NCBI GenBank assembly: GCA_040753875.1
Contig: JBFMDV010000016.1
Location: 1-50,375 of the forward strand
Direction: 5' to 3'
Length of the DNA: 50,375 nucleotides
Origin: Candidatus Zixiibacteriota bacterium
Lineage (GTDB): Bacteria > Zixibacteria > MSB-5A5 > GN15 > FEB-12
The position numbers and the translations under genes are program-made. How positions within the stretch are numbered: the stretch's first letter is position 1; each line of letters begins with the position of its first letter. The notes under the pieces were generated by a model. It was not told where the DNA came from. It made no database searches and saw nothing but the letters and a program-made list of their open reading frames with translations. Below are positions 8,995 to 17,946 of this stretch, one piece after another.

Positions 8995-10719
8995 TCAGCC
9001 GTCGAACAGCGCCACCGTCACCGGCTCCTTGGCTCGATCATACAGATAATTGTACCCGCCCGCAAAGGCCCATTCTGAATTCGGCGACAGTGTCACATTC
9101 AAGTTCGGTTGGAACGACACGTGGTTTACATCGAGCGAGTCCAGTTCGCTGTTCTTATCGTAGATTCCCTTGAGCATCAATGCCACCGTCGAATTGGCCG
9201 ATGGTATCCACGACACGGTCAGGTTTGCCTCGTGATAATCGGTGGGCAGAGTGGAGACATTCTGGTACTTGAGGTCCTCGCGTTGGAAGTAGAACACGAA
9301 ACCGAAACCCGGGACCAGCGGGCGCAGGACATCGCGTCCTCTCTCCTCGAACAGGCCGTTGAGATTTGCGAACGGGTCGGAGGTCTTTTCAAAACGATAT
9401 GTGAGGGCCATATTCACCCGGTCGGCAGAACGATACCGGAATTTCGTTTGTCCGGTGAACCTGCCGGTAGTATAGGACATTCCCGCACCCGGGTAATTGG
9501 ACCGCACTCTTCGATCGTATCCGCCCAGGAGAGACATGGTGAGACGGGGATTCAGCTTACGAATCACTTCGAGGGACCCCTTCAGGTCTGAACGGTCCAG
9601 CGATGACCACCTGGTGTAATCGAAACTGACCTGGGGGCCGGGTCGACCAGCGCGAAAAGTGGGCAGGTCAATGAACGGATCATCACTCCTCTGGCGCACG
9701 GCTGAAGCCCGCGCGATCATGCGAGTGTGTGCCGCCAGGGGGACCGAATAGGTTGCCGAGCCGGTAAGGGCATCGGTTGACAAATCTACTCTCTTGTTAG
9801 TAACATGCGTGAAACCGGCTGTTCCCGCGAGGTGTCCCTTGCCGATCTCTCTTTTCACCCGAACTTTGTGCGACAGTTTTTCCGTCTGTGGAGCTGCTCC
9901 ATAGGCTGCGACCGTATCCGCAAACACAAGCCGCGAATCGAATTCCGGACCCGAGGTTCCGTTGACGGGGTTGATAGCAGGGTCATAACTGGCGTACGGG
10001 TTCGGCACTCTGGAATTGAAATGTCGGTACCCGAACTGGTAGCCAATTGTGTACTTGCCAAAGTCGCCCTGTACGCCGGTTTCGAATTGATGGGTCCGGC
10101 GGTCAACATCGACGCCTTGTGATGTAATGTGGCAGCTGAAGCAATGGCTGCTTGATGTCGACTGTTCCGTCCCGCGCTCGAGAATAGATCGGTGAGTGGC
10201 CATCAATCGTAGATTTTTCGATCGTGAGAGCAGCATGCTGATACGTCCCAGCAGTTCCTGTCGGTTGGTGTTGTAATCAGCATTGGGATCAAGTATCTCG
10301 TGTGTGACAATCTTGCCTCCCGGGCGAGTGGAGAGCCATTCGCGAACTTCCATATTCGACAGGTTATCCTGGCCCATCTGCTTGGTCAATGATCGATACT
10401 GAAATAAGCCGGTAAAGCGATCCGAAGTGGAAGTTTCCAGTCGACCAAAGATGTTCTGGTCATCGAAGTAATTGGCGTCCAGTCGAAAGATCGTTCCCTC
10501 CCGAACCGAGTATTGACTGAACCCGAACTCCGGTAGTAACTCGGAATTGCCGAGGTTGTATTCACCGACCTTTTTGGCGTAATCGCTGAAATCGGTGTAA
10601 TGCGAGCCGAGCCAGAGCGAGTATTGATCGCGGCTGGATACGTCGTTGGCCGCCTGAAGCGCCGGGACCGCCATCGACCCCGTCAGGATGATCAGCAGAA
10701 CAATGAATTTTCGTCGCAT
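8995..10719 (-). CDS. MtrB/PioB-type outer-membrane porin, N-terminal 574 residues (interrupted)
   Basis: MtrB-type porins form a 26-strand barrel that sheathes a decaheme cytochrome and lets electrons cross the outer membrane. Here a signal peptide (MRRKFIVLLIILTGSMAV, cut after LQA) precedes a mature protein rich in amphipathic strands. Near residue 160 the motif HCFSCHITSQGVDVDRRTHQ matches the CxxC site and following segment seen in this family. The gene starts 11 bp behind the decaheme cytochrome gene, and its GGAG site overlaps that gene's stop region. An in-frame TGA at 8995-8997 ends this part. The last roughly 158 codons of the barrel lie beyond it, so the product as written would lack its C-terminal strands and probably not insert. 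Confidence 0.82.
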   Translation of the reverse strand: MRRKFIVLLIILTGSMAVPALQAANDVSSRDQYSLWLGSHYTDFSDYAKKVGEYNLGNSELLPEFGFSQYSVREGTIFRLDANYFDDQNIFGRLETSTSDRFTGLFQYRSLTKQMGQDNLSNMEVREWLSTRPGGKIVTHEILDPNADYNTNRQELLGRISMLLSRSKNLRLMATHRSILERGTEQSTSSSHCFSCHITSQGVDVDRRTHQFETGVQGDFGKYTIGYQFGYRHFNSRVPNPYASYDPAINPVNGTSGPEFDSRLVFADTVAAYGAAPQTEKLSHKVRVKREIGKGHLAGTAGFTHVTNKRVDLSTDALTGSATYSVPLAAHTRMIARASAVRQRSDDPFIDLPTFRAGRPGPQVSFDYTRWSSLDRSDLKGSLEVIRKLNPRLTMSLLGGYDRRVRSNYPGAGMSYTTGRFTGQTKFRYRSADRVNMALTYRFEKTSDPFANLNGLFEERGRDVLRPLVPGFGFVFYFQREDLKYQNVSTLPTDYHEANLTVSWIPSANSTVALMLKGIYDKNSELDSLDVNHVSFQPNLNVTLSPNSEWAFAGGYNYLYDRAKEPVTVALFDG

Positions 10720-10729
10720 TGCGTCACTC

Positions 10730-11674
10730 CTATCGAGTCAAGGCGTTGCCGCCGGTTGAGATTGCTTGTGAAGGAAGGTCCGAACCATGTATCATCGGGT
10801 GACACTGCGTGCACTTTGTCAGCATCACTCGTTTGAAGCCATCAGTTGTCGAAATCCCGTCCCGGTCTCGAGCCATCGGATCCGTGAACGGACCATCAAC
10901 TCCTTCTGCAGTGGCGTGGAAGTGCATCGAGTGACAGCCGAGGCACAGCGCAGGCTCAGTCTGCTTGAGCAGGTTGTCGGCTACCGCCCCGTGCGGCGTG
11001 TGGCAAATCTGACAATCTTCGTTGACCGGCGCGTGCTCGTACACGAACGGACCTTCCTTGTCGGCATGACAGGTCAGGCAGAGTTCGCGACCGGTCGACT
11101 CCTGAGTCAGAGTGCCGTCGCCACCATGAATGCCGTGGCAGTCTTCGCAGGCCAGTTTTCCTTCGGCGATTGGATGATGTGAAGGCATGGTAGCCGCTGC
11201 GCGGACGCCGCTGTGGCAGTCGTAACAGAGTTCCGGTGTCTCCTTTCGGAGCGACCGCTTGGTCGCCTGATGGACGATGTGGCAACTGGCACACGAGACA
11301 TCAGCCGTGCTATGGTGTGAGACTGACCAATCATCAAACTGCGGGCCGTTGTGGCAACTCAGACAAAGCTCGCGCGAACCGAATTGGTCGATCCGCGCGG
11401 GATTGATGATCTGATTCGGGTCGCCCGAGGTGATATGTGCCGAACCTTGGCCGTGACAAGCCTCACAAGGGTTTTCTTTCCAGGCGGCGGACTCCGCCAG
11501 GAATAGTCCATGCGGCATGTTGTGAAAAGATTCACTAACTTCGGCGTGACATTCGGCGCAGACGCCAGCCGCGCTCGGTGCGGATGTCATCACCGGAAAC
11601 ACCAGAGCCAGGATCGCAAGCGCTCCGATCAGAGACGAATGCGGTTTCCGAACTCGTGTTATCGCAAATTCCAT
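10730..11674 (-). CDS. MtrA/DmsE-family periplasmic decaheme c-type cytochrome
   Basis: Ten CxxCH heme sites can be counted in order (CAECH, CEACH, CLSCH, CASCH, CYDCH, CEDCH, CLTCH, CQICH, CLGCH, CTQCH) behind a signal peptide ending near SAPSAAG. Length (314 residues) and heme spacing fit the MtrA/PioA/DmsE family, which carries electrons between the periplasm and the outer-membrane porin. The ATG at 11674 has GGAGG just upstream, so the 11 extra upstream codons were left out. With the porin directly downstream it forms a porin-cytochrome conduit for extracellular electron transfer (metal reduction, or Fe(II) oxidation as in Pio/Mto systems). No MtrC/OmcA-like outer cytochrome is in the window. 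Confidence 0.9.
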   Translation of the reverse strand: MEFAITRVRKPHSSLIGALAILALVFPVMTSAPSAAGVCAECHAEVSESFHNMPHGLFLAESAAWKENPCEACHGQGSAHITSGDPNQIINPARIDQFGSRELCLSCHNGPQFDDWSVSHHSTADVSCASCHIVHQATKRSLRKETPELCYDCHSGVRAAATMPSHHPIAEGKLACEDCHGIHGGDGTLTQESTGRELCLTCHADKEGPFVYEHAPVNEDCQICHTPHGAVADNLLKQTEPALCLGCHSMHFHATAEGVDGPFTDPMARDRDGISTTDGFKRVMLTKCTQCHPMIHGSDLPSQAISTGGNALTR

Positions 11675-11729
11675 GGTACCTCCAGAGTATATGGGCATCT
11701 TTTGCATATGTTTTCGGGGGATGGCCGAG

Positions 11730-12326
11730 TCACGGTTTCAGGCCCTGGGCGTAGATTGGGACATTATTGGCGACTACGTCGGACGGGGTATACACCTTCC
11801 CCTGCATCCCCTTCCAGAGCGTGTTCGCCATGGCGCAGTCGAACACCATACCGACGAAGCACCGAGCGGTAATCTCGTTGTTTTTCTTCACGATGAGGTC
11901 ACGACTGTACAAACGGTCGAGTTGCTCTCGGAGAAATCGCGCGTACGCTCCCCTGATTGCATCGTACACTTGCCGTGCATGCGGATGTCCCGCGAGCGCC
12001 GAGAAGAGCAGCAGGCGGTAAATATCCTGATTCTCCGTGAAAAAGTTTACGATGTGAAGGGCCAACTGTCTGAGGAGATTTTCGACATTGTCCTCGGACT
12101 CGAGTCGTTCGAACAATTCATTATAGGCCAGGCGTTCGCCTACGGCATCCAGCACGGCTTCACAAAGGGCCACTTTGGATTCGAAATGACGATAGATTGC
12201 AGGCTCCGTGATCTTGCATCGTCGAGCGACCTGCTTGATAGTGACCTTGTCGAAGCCGTCACGACTGAACAACATCGTGGCCACCTTCAAAATCCTATTT
12301 CGAGTCTGCCAACCTGTACGCATCAT
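11730..12326 (-). CDS. TetR/AcrR-family transcriptional regulator
   Basis: A 198-residue repressor. The N-terminal helix-turn-helix reads TIKQVARRCKITEPAIYRHFESK, the classic TetR motif. The C-terminal ligand domain is helical and unassigned. It lies downstream of the RND pump terminator and 55 bp upstream of the decaheme cytochrome gene on the same strand, so it may be cotranscribed with the cytochrome/porin pair, control the pump, or both. A promoter with a palindrome directly upstream (12341-12374) suggests self-regulation. Confidence 0.88.
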   Translation of the reverse strand: MMRTGWQTRNRILKVATMLFSRDGFDKVTIKQVARRCKITEPAIYRHFESKVALCEAVLDAVGERLAYNELFERLESEDNVENLLRQLALHIVNFFTENQDIYRLLLFSALAGHPHARQVYDAIRGAYARFLREQLDRLYSRDLIVKKNNEITARCFVGMVFDCAMANTLWKGMQGKVYTPSDVVANNVPIYAQGLKP

Positions 12327-12340
12327 CTCCTGCCTTATTG

Positions 12341-12374
12341 GTTAGTAATAACTAACTATATCGGTAGTTGTCAA
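12341..12374 (-). promoter_or_regulatory. tetR promoter with palindromic operator
   Basis: On the minus strand TTGACA (12369-12374) and TTATTA (12346-12351) are 17 bp apart. GTTAGT-AATA-ACTAAC is a perfect 6-bp inverted repeat at 12341-12356 that covers the -10 element. It is a likely TetR operator. Confidence 0.6.
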
Positions 12375-12517
12375 TACTTAATTGAGACAAATTCGCCTAT
12401 GTATGGTCCCAGCCGCAAAAGGACACGGTGGTCCTGATTCGTGGTAACTCGTTGTCTATAAACAGATTGTGATAGGCTTTCGGCCATCTAAGACATCCTT
12501 AGCAATGGAACTGCCAC

Positions 12518-12541
12518 AAAAAAGGCCCGCTGGTGCGGGCC
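12518..12541 (-). terminator. Rho-independent terminator of the RND operon
   Basis: GGCCCGC-ACCA-GCGGGCC followed by six U on the minus strand, 35 bp past the stop of the RND gene. Confidence 0.92.
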
Positions 12542-12576
12542 CGAAATGGTGTTTGCGAATAGATGCGGCGGGGGTG

Positions 12577-15500
12577 TCACACACCGTGAGCGCCGGCAAT
12601 TTCCGGGTCGGAAGCGGGCGCCTTCACGGTTTCGGTTCGGACCGGCTCGCGTTCGACCACGACTTCCTCTTTGGTGAATCGCGCCAGCAACGTGTAGACG
12701 ACCGGCACCAGCACCAGTGTCAGGAAGGTCGAAAAGAGCATGCCGCCGACCACGGCGATTCCGAGCGGGCGGCGAGCCTCAGCGCCGGCGCCGAGCCCGA
12801 TCGCGATCGGCAGCACACCGAAGATAGTCGCAAACGATGTCATGAGAATCGGGCGAAGGCGGATAGCGGCGGCGCTGACGACAGCATCGTACAGTTCTTT
12901 GCCACTCCGGCGAAGCTGATTGGCGTACTCGACAATCAGGATCGAGTTCTTGGTGACCAGCCCGATCAGCATGATGAGGCCGATCTGCGAATAAATGTTG
13001 ATGCTCTGTCTGAACACGAACAGCGACACCAGTGCGCCGACTACGGCCAGAGGAACGGACAACAAAATGCTGAGCGGGTGGATGAAGCTCTCGAACTGGC
13101 CAGCCAGCACCAGGAATATGAACACGATCGCAAACAAGAAGAGAAAGTAGAGCGCCGAACTGGAGTCCCGAAATTCACGCGATTGTCCGGACAGCGCAGT
13201 CTTGATACCGGGGGGTAAATCGGCGGCAGCGATTTTGTCCAGGTCATCGAGCGACTGTCCCAGACTGAAGCCTGGGGCAATGTTAGCAGATATGATGGCG
13301 GAACGGACACGGTTGAAGTGGTTCAGTTCTTTCGGTGCGACCGTCTCGCGCATGTTAACTACAGTGGCAAGCTGCACCAGGCCAGCCTTGCCGCGTACAT
13401 AGAGTTCATCAATAGTGTTCGGAGTGGCACGGTCAGTCGATTTCATTTGCGTCATAACATCGTACTGCTTCGCGCCCCGTTTGAAATTCCCGACCACGCG
13501 CCCGCCCAGGTATGTCTCCAAGGCGGTCCCGATATCGGTGACCGAAACGCCCAGACCGGCGGCCCGAGGGCGATCGATGGTGAGGTCCAATTGTGGTTTG
13601 TTGAGGCGAAGGTCGGAGTCGAGATTGACCAGATACCCAAGCTGAGAAGCCTTGGCCATCATGGCGCCGACTGCGCCCTGCAACTCTTCATAGGTATCCG
13701 CCTGCAGCACGTACTGGACGGGGGATTCAAAGCCCTGACCGAGCGACGGCGGATTGATGAGGAACGCGAGCACGCCGGGGATCCCCAGGAGACGCGGGAA
13801 CATCTCCTGGACGATTTCCTGCTGTGAGCGGTTTCGTTCGCCTCGAGGCTTAAGGAGCAGGAAGACAAATCCGTTGGTCACTCGTCCCGGTCCGCCGAAG
13901 CCAAGGCCGGTAGCAGTGAACAGCCCCTCCCGCTCGGGGAGAGGCAGGAGTATCGATTCCACCTGTCGCATATAGCGATCAGTGTACTCAAGTGTGGCGC
14001 CCTCCGGAGCGAGGACGATGCCAAAGGCGGTGCCGCGGTCTTCAGTCGGCACCAACTCGCTAGGGATCAGGCGAAGCATGACCATGCTTAGTGCGACCAA
14101 AACGACCACACCGGACAATGACAGGGCGCGATGATGCAGCACGAAATCGAGTGTCCGCCGGTAGACGCGGTCCAGCCACACGAAGAACGCATCGAATGAG
14201 CGCGAGGCCCAGTTAGTACTTTCGCCGTGAAGCGGTTTCAGCAGTCGCGAGCAGAGCATGGGGGTCAGCGTGAGCGCCACGAAGCCGGAGATAAGCACGG
14301 CGACCGCCACAGTGAGACCAAACTCATTGAACAGGCGCCCGACATTCCCCTGCAGAAACGCCAGCGGAACGAACACGGCCACCAACGAAATGGTGGTGGC
14401 CAGTACGGCGAAGCCGATCTCTTTGGAGCCATCGAGCGCCGCCTGGCGTCGGGATTTCCCCATCTCCATGTGGCGATAGACATTTTCGAGCACGACAATG
14501 GCATCGTCAACGACCAGACCAATCGCCAGCACCAGCGCCAGAAGCGTGAGAATGTTGATGGTGAATCCGAAGAAGTAAGCGAACGCAAAGGCGCCGATAA
14601 TGGAAGTCGGAATGGCGAACGTGGGAATGGTAGTAGCGCGGAAACTCTTGAGGAAAAGCAGAATTACGAGCACGACCAGAATGATGGCCAGCGCCAGTGT
14701 TTCGGCGACCTCGTTAATCGATTCCTTGATGAAGCTGGCCGAGTTGTAGGCGACATCGAGACGCATGCCGTCGGGCAGAAGTTTGGAGAGGTTGGGCAGA
14801 TCCGCGATGACGACATCGGCGACATCCAGCGTGCTCGCCTTGGACTGTTTAATGATGCCCAGTCCTATTGCGGGCTCACCGTTGTAGCGTACCGCGGTGC
14901 GCTCATCGGCAGCGCCGAGCGTTACATCCGCGACGTCGCCAAGCTTCACATAGTCATCGCCGGTCTGCTTGACAAAGACCGCCGCGAACTCCTCGGGCGT
15001 GCTCAGATCACCACGGGTGCGAACGGAGAATTCGCGTCCCTCGCCCTCGACCCGACCCGCCGGAATCTCGGCGTTGGCGCGGAGGATGGCTGACTCGACA
15101 TCAGTTGTCGTCAGACCGTGCGCCGCCATACGCATGGCATCGAGCCAGACTCGCATCGCATATCGGCGTTCGCCGCCGAGAAACACCGAGCCGACGCCCG
15201 GCAGACGCTGAATACGGTCTTTGAGCACGCGGTCGGCAACATCGGTAAGCTCAAGATTCGAATGGCGCGGGCTGGAGAGCGCCAGCCAGACGATCGGCTG
15301 CGCGTTGACATCCACTTTCTCGATGATCGGATCATCAGCTTCGCGTGGAAGGGAACCGCGCACGCGCGACACCCGGTCGCGGACATCGTTGGCCGCTTCG
15401 TTGACATCGCGGCCGAGTTCAAATTCAATTGTGATGCTCGAACCCTGCTCCTGGCTCGAGGACGTGAGCGTCTTCACACCCTCAATAGTTGAGAGTTGTT

Positions 15501-15705
15501 CTTCGAGCACATCGGTGATCTCCGTCTCGACCACGTTGGGGCTGGCCCCCCGGTAGAATGTGGTGATGGAGACGATGGGCGGATCGATATCCGGGTATTC
15601 CCTCACAGGCAGCCGCGAATACGCCACCAGCCCGAGCAGGACGATGACCAGGGTGAGAACGAGCGCCAGTACGGGACGATTGATAGACAGTTCACTTAAC
15701 TTCAT
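12577..15705 (-). CDS. RND-family multidrug efflux permease (AcrB/MexF type)
   Basis: An inner-membrane proton antiporter that takes substrates from the membrane or periplasm and passes them through an adaptor and outer-membrane channel. At 1042 residues it has the standard length, with two sets of transmembrane helices and two large periplasmic loops. The N-terminus MKLSELSINRPVLALVLTLV is typical of HAE1 pumps. The proton-relay pair is present in GLVVDDAIVVLENVYRHMEMG (two adjacent Asp, transmembrane helix 4). The second half has GLVTKNSILIVEYANQLR, where the relay lysine is seen. It overlaps its adaptor gene by 4 bp. No TolC-like channel gene is present nearby. Substrate cannot be predicted. 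Confidence 0.95.
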   Translation of the reverse strand: MKLSELSINRPVLALVLTLVIVLLGLVAYSRLPVREYPDIDPPIVSITTFYRGASPNVVETEITDVLEEQLSTIEGVKTLTSSSQEQGSSITIEFELGRDVNEAANDVRDRVSRVRGSLPREADDPIIEKVDVNAQPIVWLALSSPRHSNLELTDVADRVLKDRIQRLPGVGSVFLGGERRYAMRVWLDAMRMAAHGLTTTDVESAILRANAEIPAGRVEGEGREFSVRTRGDLSTPEEFAAVFVKQTGDDYVKLGDVADVTLGAADERTAVRYNGEPAIGLGIIKQSKASTLDVADVVIADLPNLSKLLPDGMRLDVAYNSASFIKESINEVAETLALAIILVVLVILLFLKSFRATTIPTFAIPTSIIGAFAFAYFFGFTINILTLLALVLAIGLVVDDAIVVLENVYRHMEMGKSRRQAALDGSKEIGFAVLATTISLVAVFVPLAFLQGNVGRLFNEFGLTVAVAVLISGFVALTLTPMLCSRLLKPLHGESTNWASRSFDAFFVWLDRVYRRTLDFVLHHRALSLSGVVVLVALSMVMLRLIPSELVPTEDRGTAFGIVLAPEGATLEYTDRYMRQVESILLPLPEREGLFTATGLGFGGPGRVTNGFVFLLLKPRGERNRSQQEIVQEMFPRLLGIPGVLAFLINPPSLGQGFESPVQYVLQADTYEELQGAVGAMMAKASQLGYLVNLDSDLRLNKPQLDLTIDRPRAAGLGVSVTDIGTALETYLGGRVVGNFKRGAKQYDVMTQMKSTDRATPNTIDELYVRGKAGLVQLATVVNMRETVAPKELNHFNRVRSAIISANIAPGFSLGQSLDDLDKIAAADLPPGIKTALSGQSREFRDSSSALYFLFLFAIVFIFLVLAGQFESFIHPLSILLSVPLAVVGALVSLFVFRQSINIYSQIGLIMLIGLVTKNSILIVEYANQLRRSGKELYDAVVSAAAIRLRPILMTSFATIFGVLPIAIGLGAGAEARRPLGIAVVGGMLFSTFLTLVLVPVVYTLLARFTKEEVVVEREPVRTETVKAPASDPEIAGAHGV

Positions 15706-16790
15706 CGACTGCCCCCTGCCAGATCGCTCATTGGCGCTGAGGTTACGGCCGGCATGGGCATGACCTTGGCGCCCTCGAATAGTTTCTGATGTCCGGCCCG
15801 CACGACCGTCATGCCCGGCTCCAGACCGCTCAGGACCTCGACCGTCTCCGGCTGGCGGCTGCCCAGCGTTATCGCGGTGCGCGTGACGGTGCTGTCAGGC
15901 TTAATGACGAAAACGAGATTCTGATTCCCTTCGGCAAAAACCGCCTCATCCGGGATTAGAACGGCGTTGTCCCGCTTACTTAGCACCGCAGCGACATTGG
16001 CCGACATGCCGGGTCTGAATTTGAGCTCAGGATTCCGAACATGCGCAATAATGCGGGCGCTTCGCGTAGCCTCATCGACGACCGGTTCGATTACCTCGAT
16101 AGTGCCGTTCAGTTCGAAATCGGGATAAGCGGTTGTGGAGACCGTTACCGAAGCGCCGCGCTTCAGTTCCGGATAATACCGCTCGGGCGCGGTGAAGGTC
16201 ACTTTCAGTTCATCGAGTCGCGCCAGGTCCGTGATGGCCGTACCGGCCCGGACAAACGCACCGGGGCTCACTCGACGCGCACCGATAACGCCGTTGAACG
16301 GCGCCGTGATGCGGGTCTTCTGCAATCGAGCTTGGATCATGGCCAGTTCGGCTTCGGCGACTTTGAAGGCGGCGGCAGCATTGTCAAACTCCTGCGCCGC
16401 GACCGCGCCGCTATCTGCAAGCGACTTGATCCGGTCATACGTCACTTTCTTCTGGTCACGAACAGCTTCGGCCCGGCTCAATTCCGCCTGCAGTTGGGAG
16501 TCATCCAGTTGTGCGATCAGTTCCCCCTTCTGGATGGGAGCCCCTTCACGGAACGGCAGATCGCGCACCAGGGCATCGATTTCCGAAACGACCGTGATGG
16601 CGTCGTGGGCTTCGATCGTGCCCACCGCTTCAAAGCGGTCAGTAACGGTACCGGCTTCAACTTTGACGGCCTCGACCGGCATCGGGGGAGGCGTAAAACC
16701 GCCGGCCGCCTGATTGTTGGAACAACCGTCGACAATGAATCCGGCTCCGAGCGACAACAACAGCCCTGACAGTGCAAATCTCTTTGTCAC
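15702..16790 (-). CDS. RND efflux periplasmic adaptor (membrane fusion) lipoprotein
   Basis: Links the RND permease to an outer-membrane channel. The protein has a lipoprotein signal with lipobox VDGC, then the usual hairpin. The first half-lipoyl segment is near ALVRDLPFREGAPIQKGELIAQLD, a coiled coil follows (RAEAVRDQKKVTYDRIKSLADSG), and the second half-lipoyl segment is APFNGVIGARRVSPGAFVRAG. A beta-barrel and membrane-proximal domain come next. I prefer the GTG at 16790, because AAGAGG lies 7 bases before it; a TTG seven codons upstream has no site. The 3' end overlaps the permease start as ATGA. Confidence 0.9.
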   Translation of the reverse strand: MTKRFALSGLLLSLGAGFIVDGCSNNQAAGGFTPPPMPVEAVKVEAGTVTDRFEAVGTIEAHDAITVVSEIDALVRDLPFREGAPIQKGELIAQLDDSQLQAELSRAEAVRDQKKVTYDRIKSLADSGAVAAQEFDNAAAAFKVAEAELAMIQARLQKTRITAPFNGVIGARRVSPGAFVRAGTAITDLARLDELKVTFTAPERYYPELKRGASVTVSTTAYPDFELNGTIEVIEPVVDEATRSARIIAHVRNPELKFRPGMSANVAAVLSKRDNAVLIPDEAVFAEGNQNLVFVIKPDSTVTRTAITLGSRQPETVEVLSGLEPGMTVVRAGHQKLFEGAKVMPMPAVTSAPMSDLAGGSR

Positions 16791-16961
16791 GATATACCTC
16801 TTATTTTGCAAGCCACAATCGGTGCCGGACGATCTGTCCTTACGGCATTAACCCTGCCCGGGCCGCTGCACCGCTCCAGTATAAACGTACGAATTCGGAG
16901 ATGGGTTCACAGAAAGTGGAGCGCTACGCTCTCTAATGTGATGGAAAGTGACGGCCGCTGG

Positions 16962-17747
16962 TCACTGAAAGGCCGAAAAATCCGGCTTACGGCGTTCCAG
17001 AAAGGCGCTGAACGCCTCTTTGGCTTCGGGCGAGACGAGGCGTTTCAAAAGATCGGAAATCTCGTGAGCCATAACACGCTGCAAGAGTTCGTGATTGACA
17101 GCTTTGAGCTGAGCTTTTGCCAGTCGAACCGAGGCCTGTGGCTGCCGGGTCAGGCGGTGCGCCTTCTCTAAGGCAAGTTCCAGGACCTGCGAATCCTCGC
17201 ATACATCATTGATCAGCCCAATCTCACGGGCTTTCTCCGCTGTAAACATCTCGCCCAACAGAAGCAATTCCGCAGCCTGCTGGTGCCCGGCCAACAGCGG
17301 CAGGAGCATGCTTGAGCCGGCTTCCGGACAAAGCCCCAGATTGACGAACGGCATCAAGAATTTCGCATGTGCGCCGGCGTACACAAGATCGCAATGGAAA
17401 AGCATCGTCGTGCCAATGCCGACAGCCAGCCCTTCTACTGCCGCTACTACCGGCATTTTGGCGTCGCGGATAGCGCGCATGAATCGGAAGACCGGGCTGG
17501 TGCTATCGCGTGGCGGGGTTTCGAGAAAATCTTTCAGATCATTGCCGCTGGTGAAGGAGTCGCCGGCGCCGTGAATGAGCAGGACGCGGACATTTCGGTC
17601 CTGTTCAGCTTGCTCGATAGCATCGGCCAAAGCCGAGTACATGGCGATGGTGAGGGCGTTTTTCTTTTCGGGCCGATTCATCACGATGCGCAGGATGCCG
17701 TCCTGCTGTTCGGTGACGATGTGCTTTGACAAGCCGGGCGAGTTCAT
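16962..17747 (-). CDS. enoyl-CoA hydratase/isomerase family protein (ECI-like)
   Basis: A crotonase-fold enzyme of 261 residues acting on acyl-CoA thioesters. The oxyanion-hole segments GAGDSFTSGNDLKDFLE and AVEGLAVGIGTTMLFHCDLV are present. The segment NLGLCPEAGSSMLLP places a glutamate where delta3,delta2-enoyl-CoA isomerases of the ECI2 type have their catalytic Glu, and lacks the two-glutamate pattern of true hydratases. An isomerase-like reaction is thus more likely than hydration. The ATG at 17747 follows GAGAGGAG; the 65 codons upstream overlap the norB terminator and are not coding. It stands alone behind that terminator. Confidence 0.85.
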   Translation of the reverse strand: MNSPGLSKHIVTEQQDGILRIVMNRPEKKNALTIAMYSALADAIEQAEQDRNVRVLLIHGAGDSFTSGNDLKDFLETPPRDSTSPVFRFMRAIRDAKMPVVAAVEGLAVGIGTTMLFHCDLVYAGAHAKFLMPFVNLGLCPEAGSSMLLPLLAGHQQAAELLLLGEMFTAEKAREIGLINDVCEDSQVLELALEKAHRLTRQPQASVRLAKAQLKAVNHELLQRVMAHEISDLLKRLVSPEAKEAFSAFLERRKPDFSAFQ

Positions 17748-17879
17748 AGGTAACGGCTCCTCTCTTTCAGGTAGTCTGCGGCCATACGTTTCTCGGCAGA
17801 ACTGTTTCGGCAATCTACATAACGGCGGCAAATCGGAACAGAGATTAACGATTAGAAAGACGGCAATCGCTACTCTCAC

Positions 17880-17910
17880 CAAAAGAAAATCCCGGGTGCT
17901 GCCCGGGATT
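17880..17910 (-). terminator. Rho-independent terminator after the NO reductase gene
   Basis: AATCCCGGG-CAGCA-CCCGGGATT followed by UUUUCUUUU on the minus strand, about 37 bp past the norB stop. Confidence 0.9.
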
Positions 17911-17946
17911 CTCGATTTACTGGCATCATGATTTGATCCCAAAGCG

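Noticed and set aside
8995-8997. Selenocysteine at the porin TGA
   Set aside because: No stem-loop with the usual selenocysteine layout was evident after the TGA, and a barrel porin has no known use for selenocysteine.
12469-15763. Long frames on the strand opposite the RND pump genes (for example 14227-15093)
   Set aside because: They are antisense shadows of high-GC coding sequence with low-complexity, charged translations and no family pattern.
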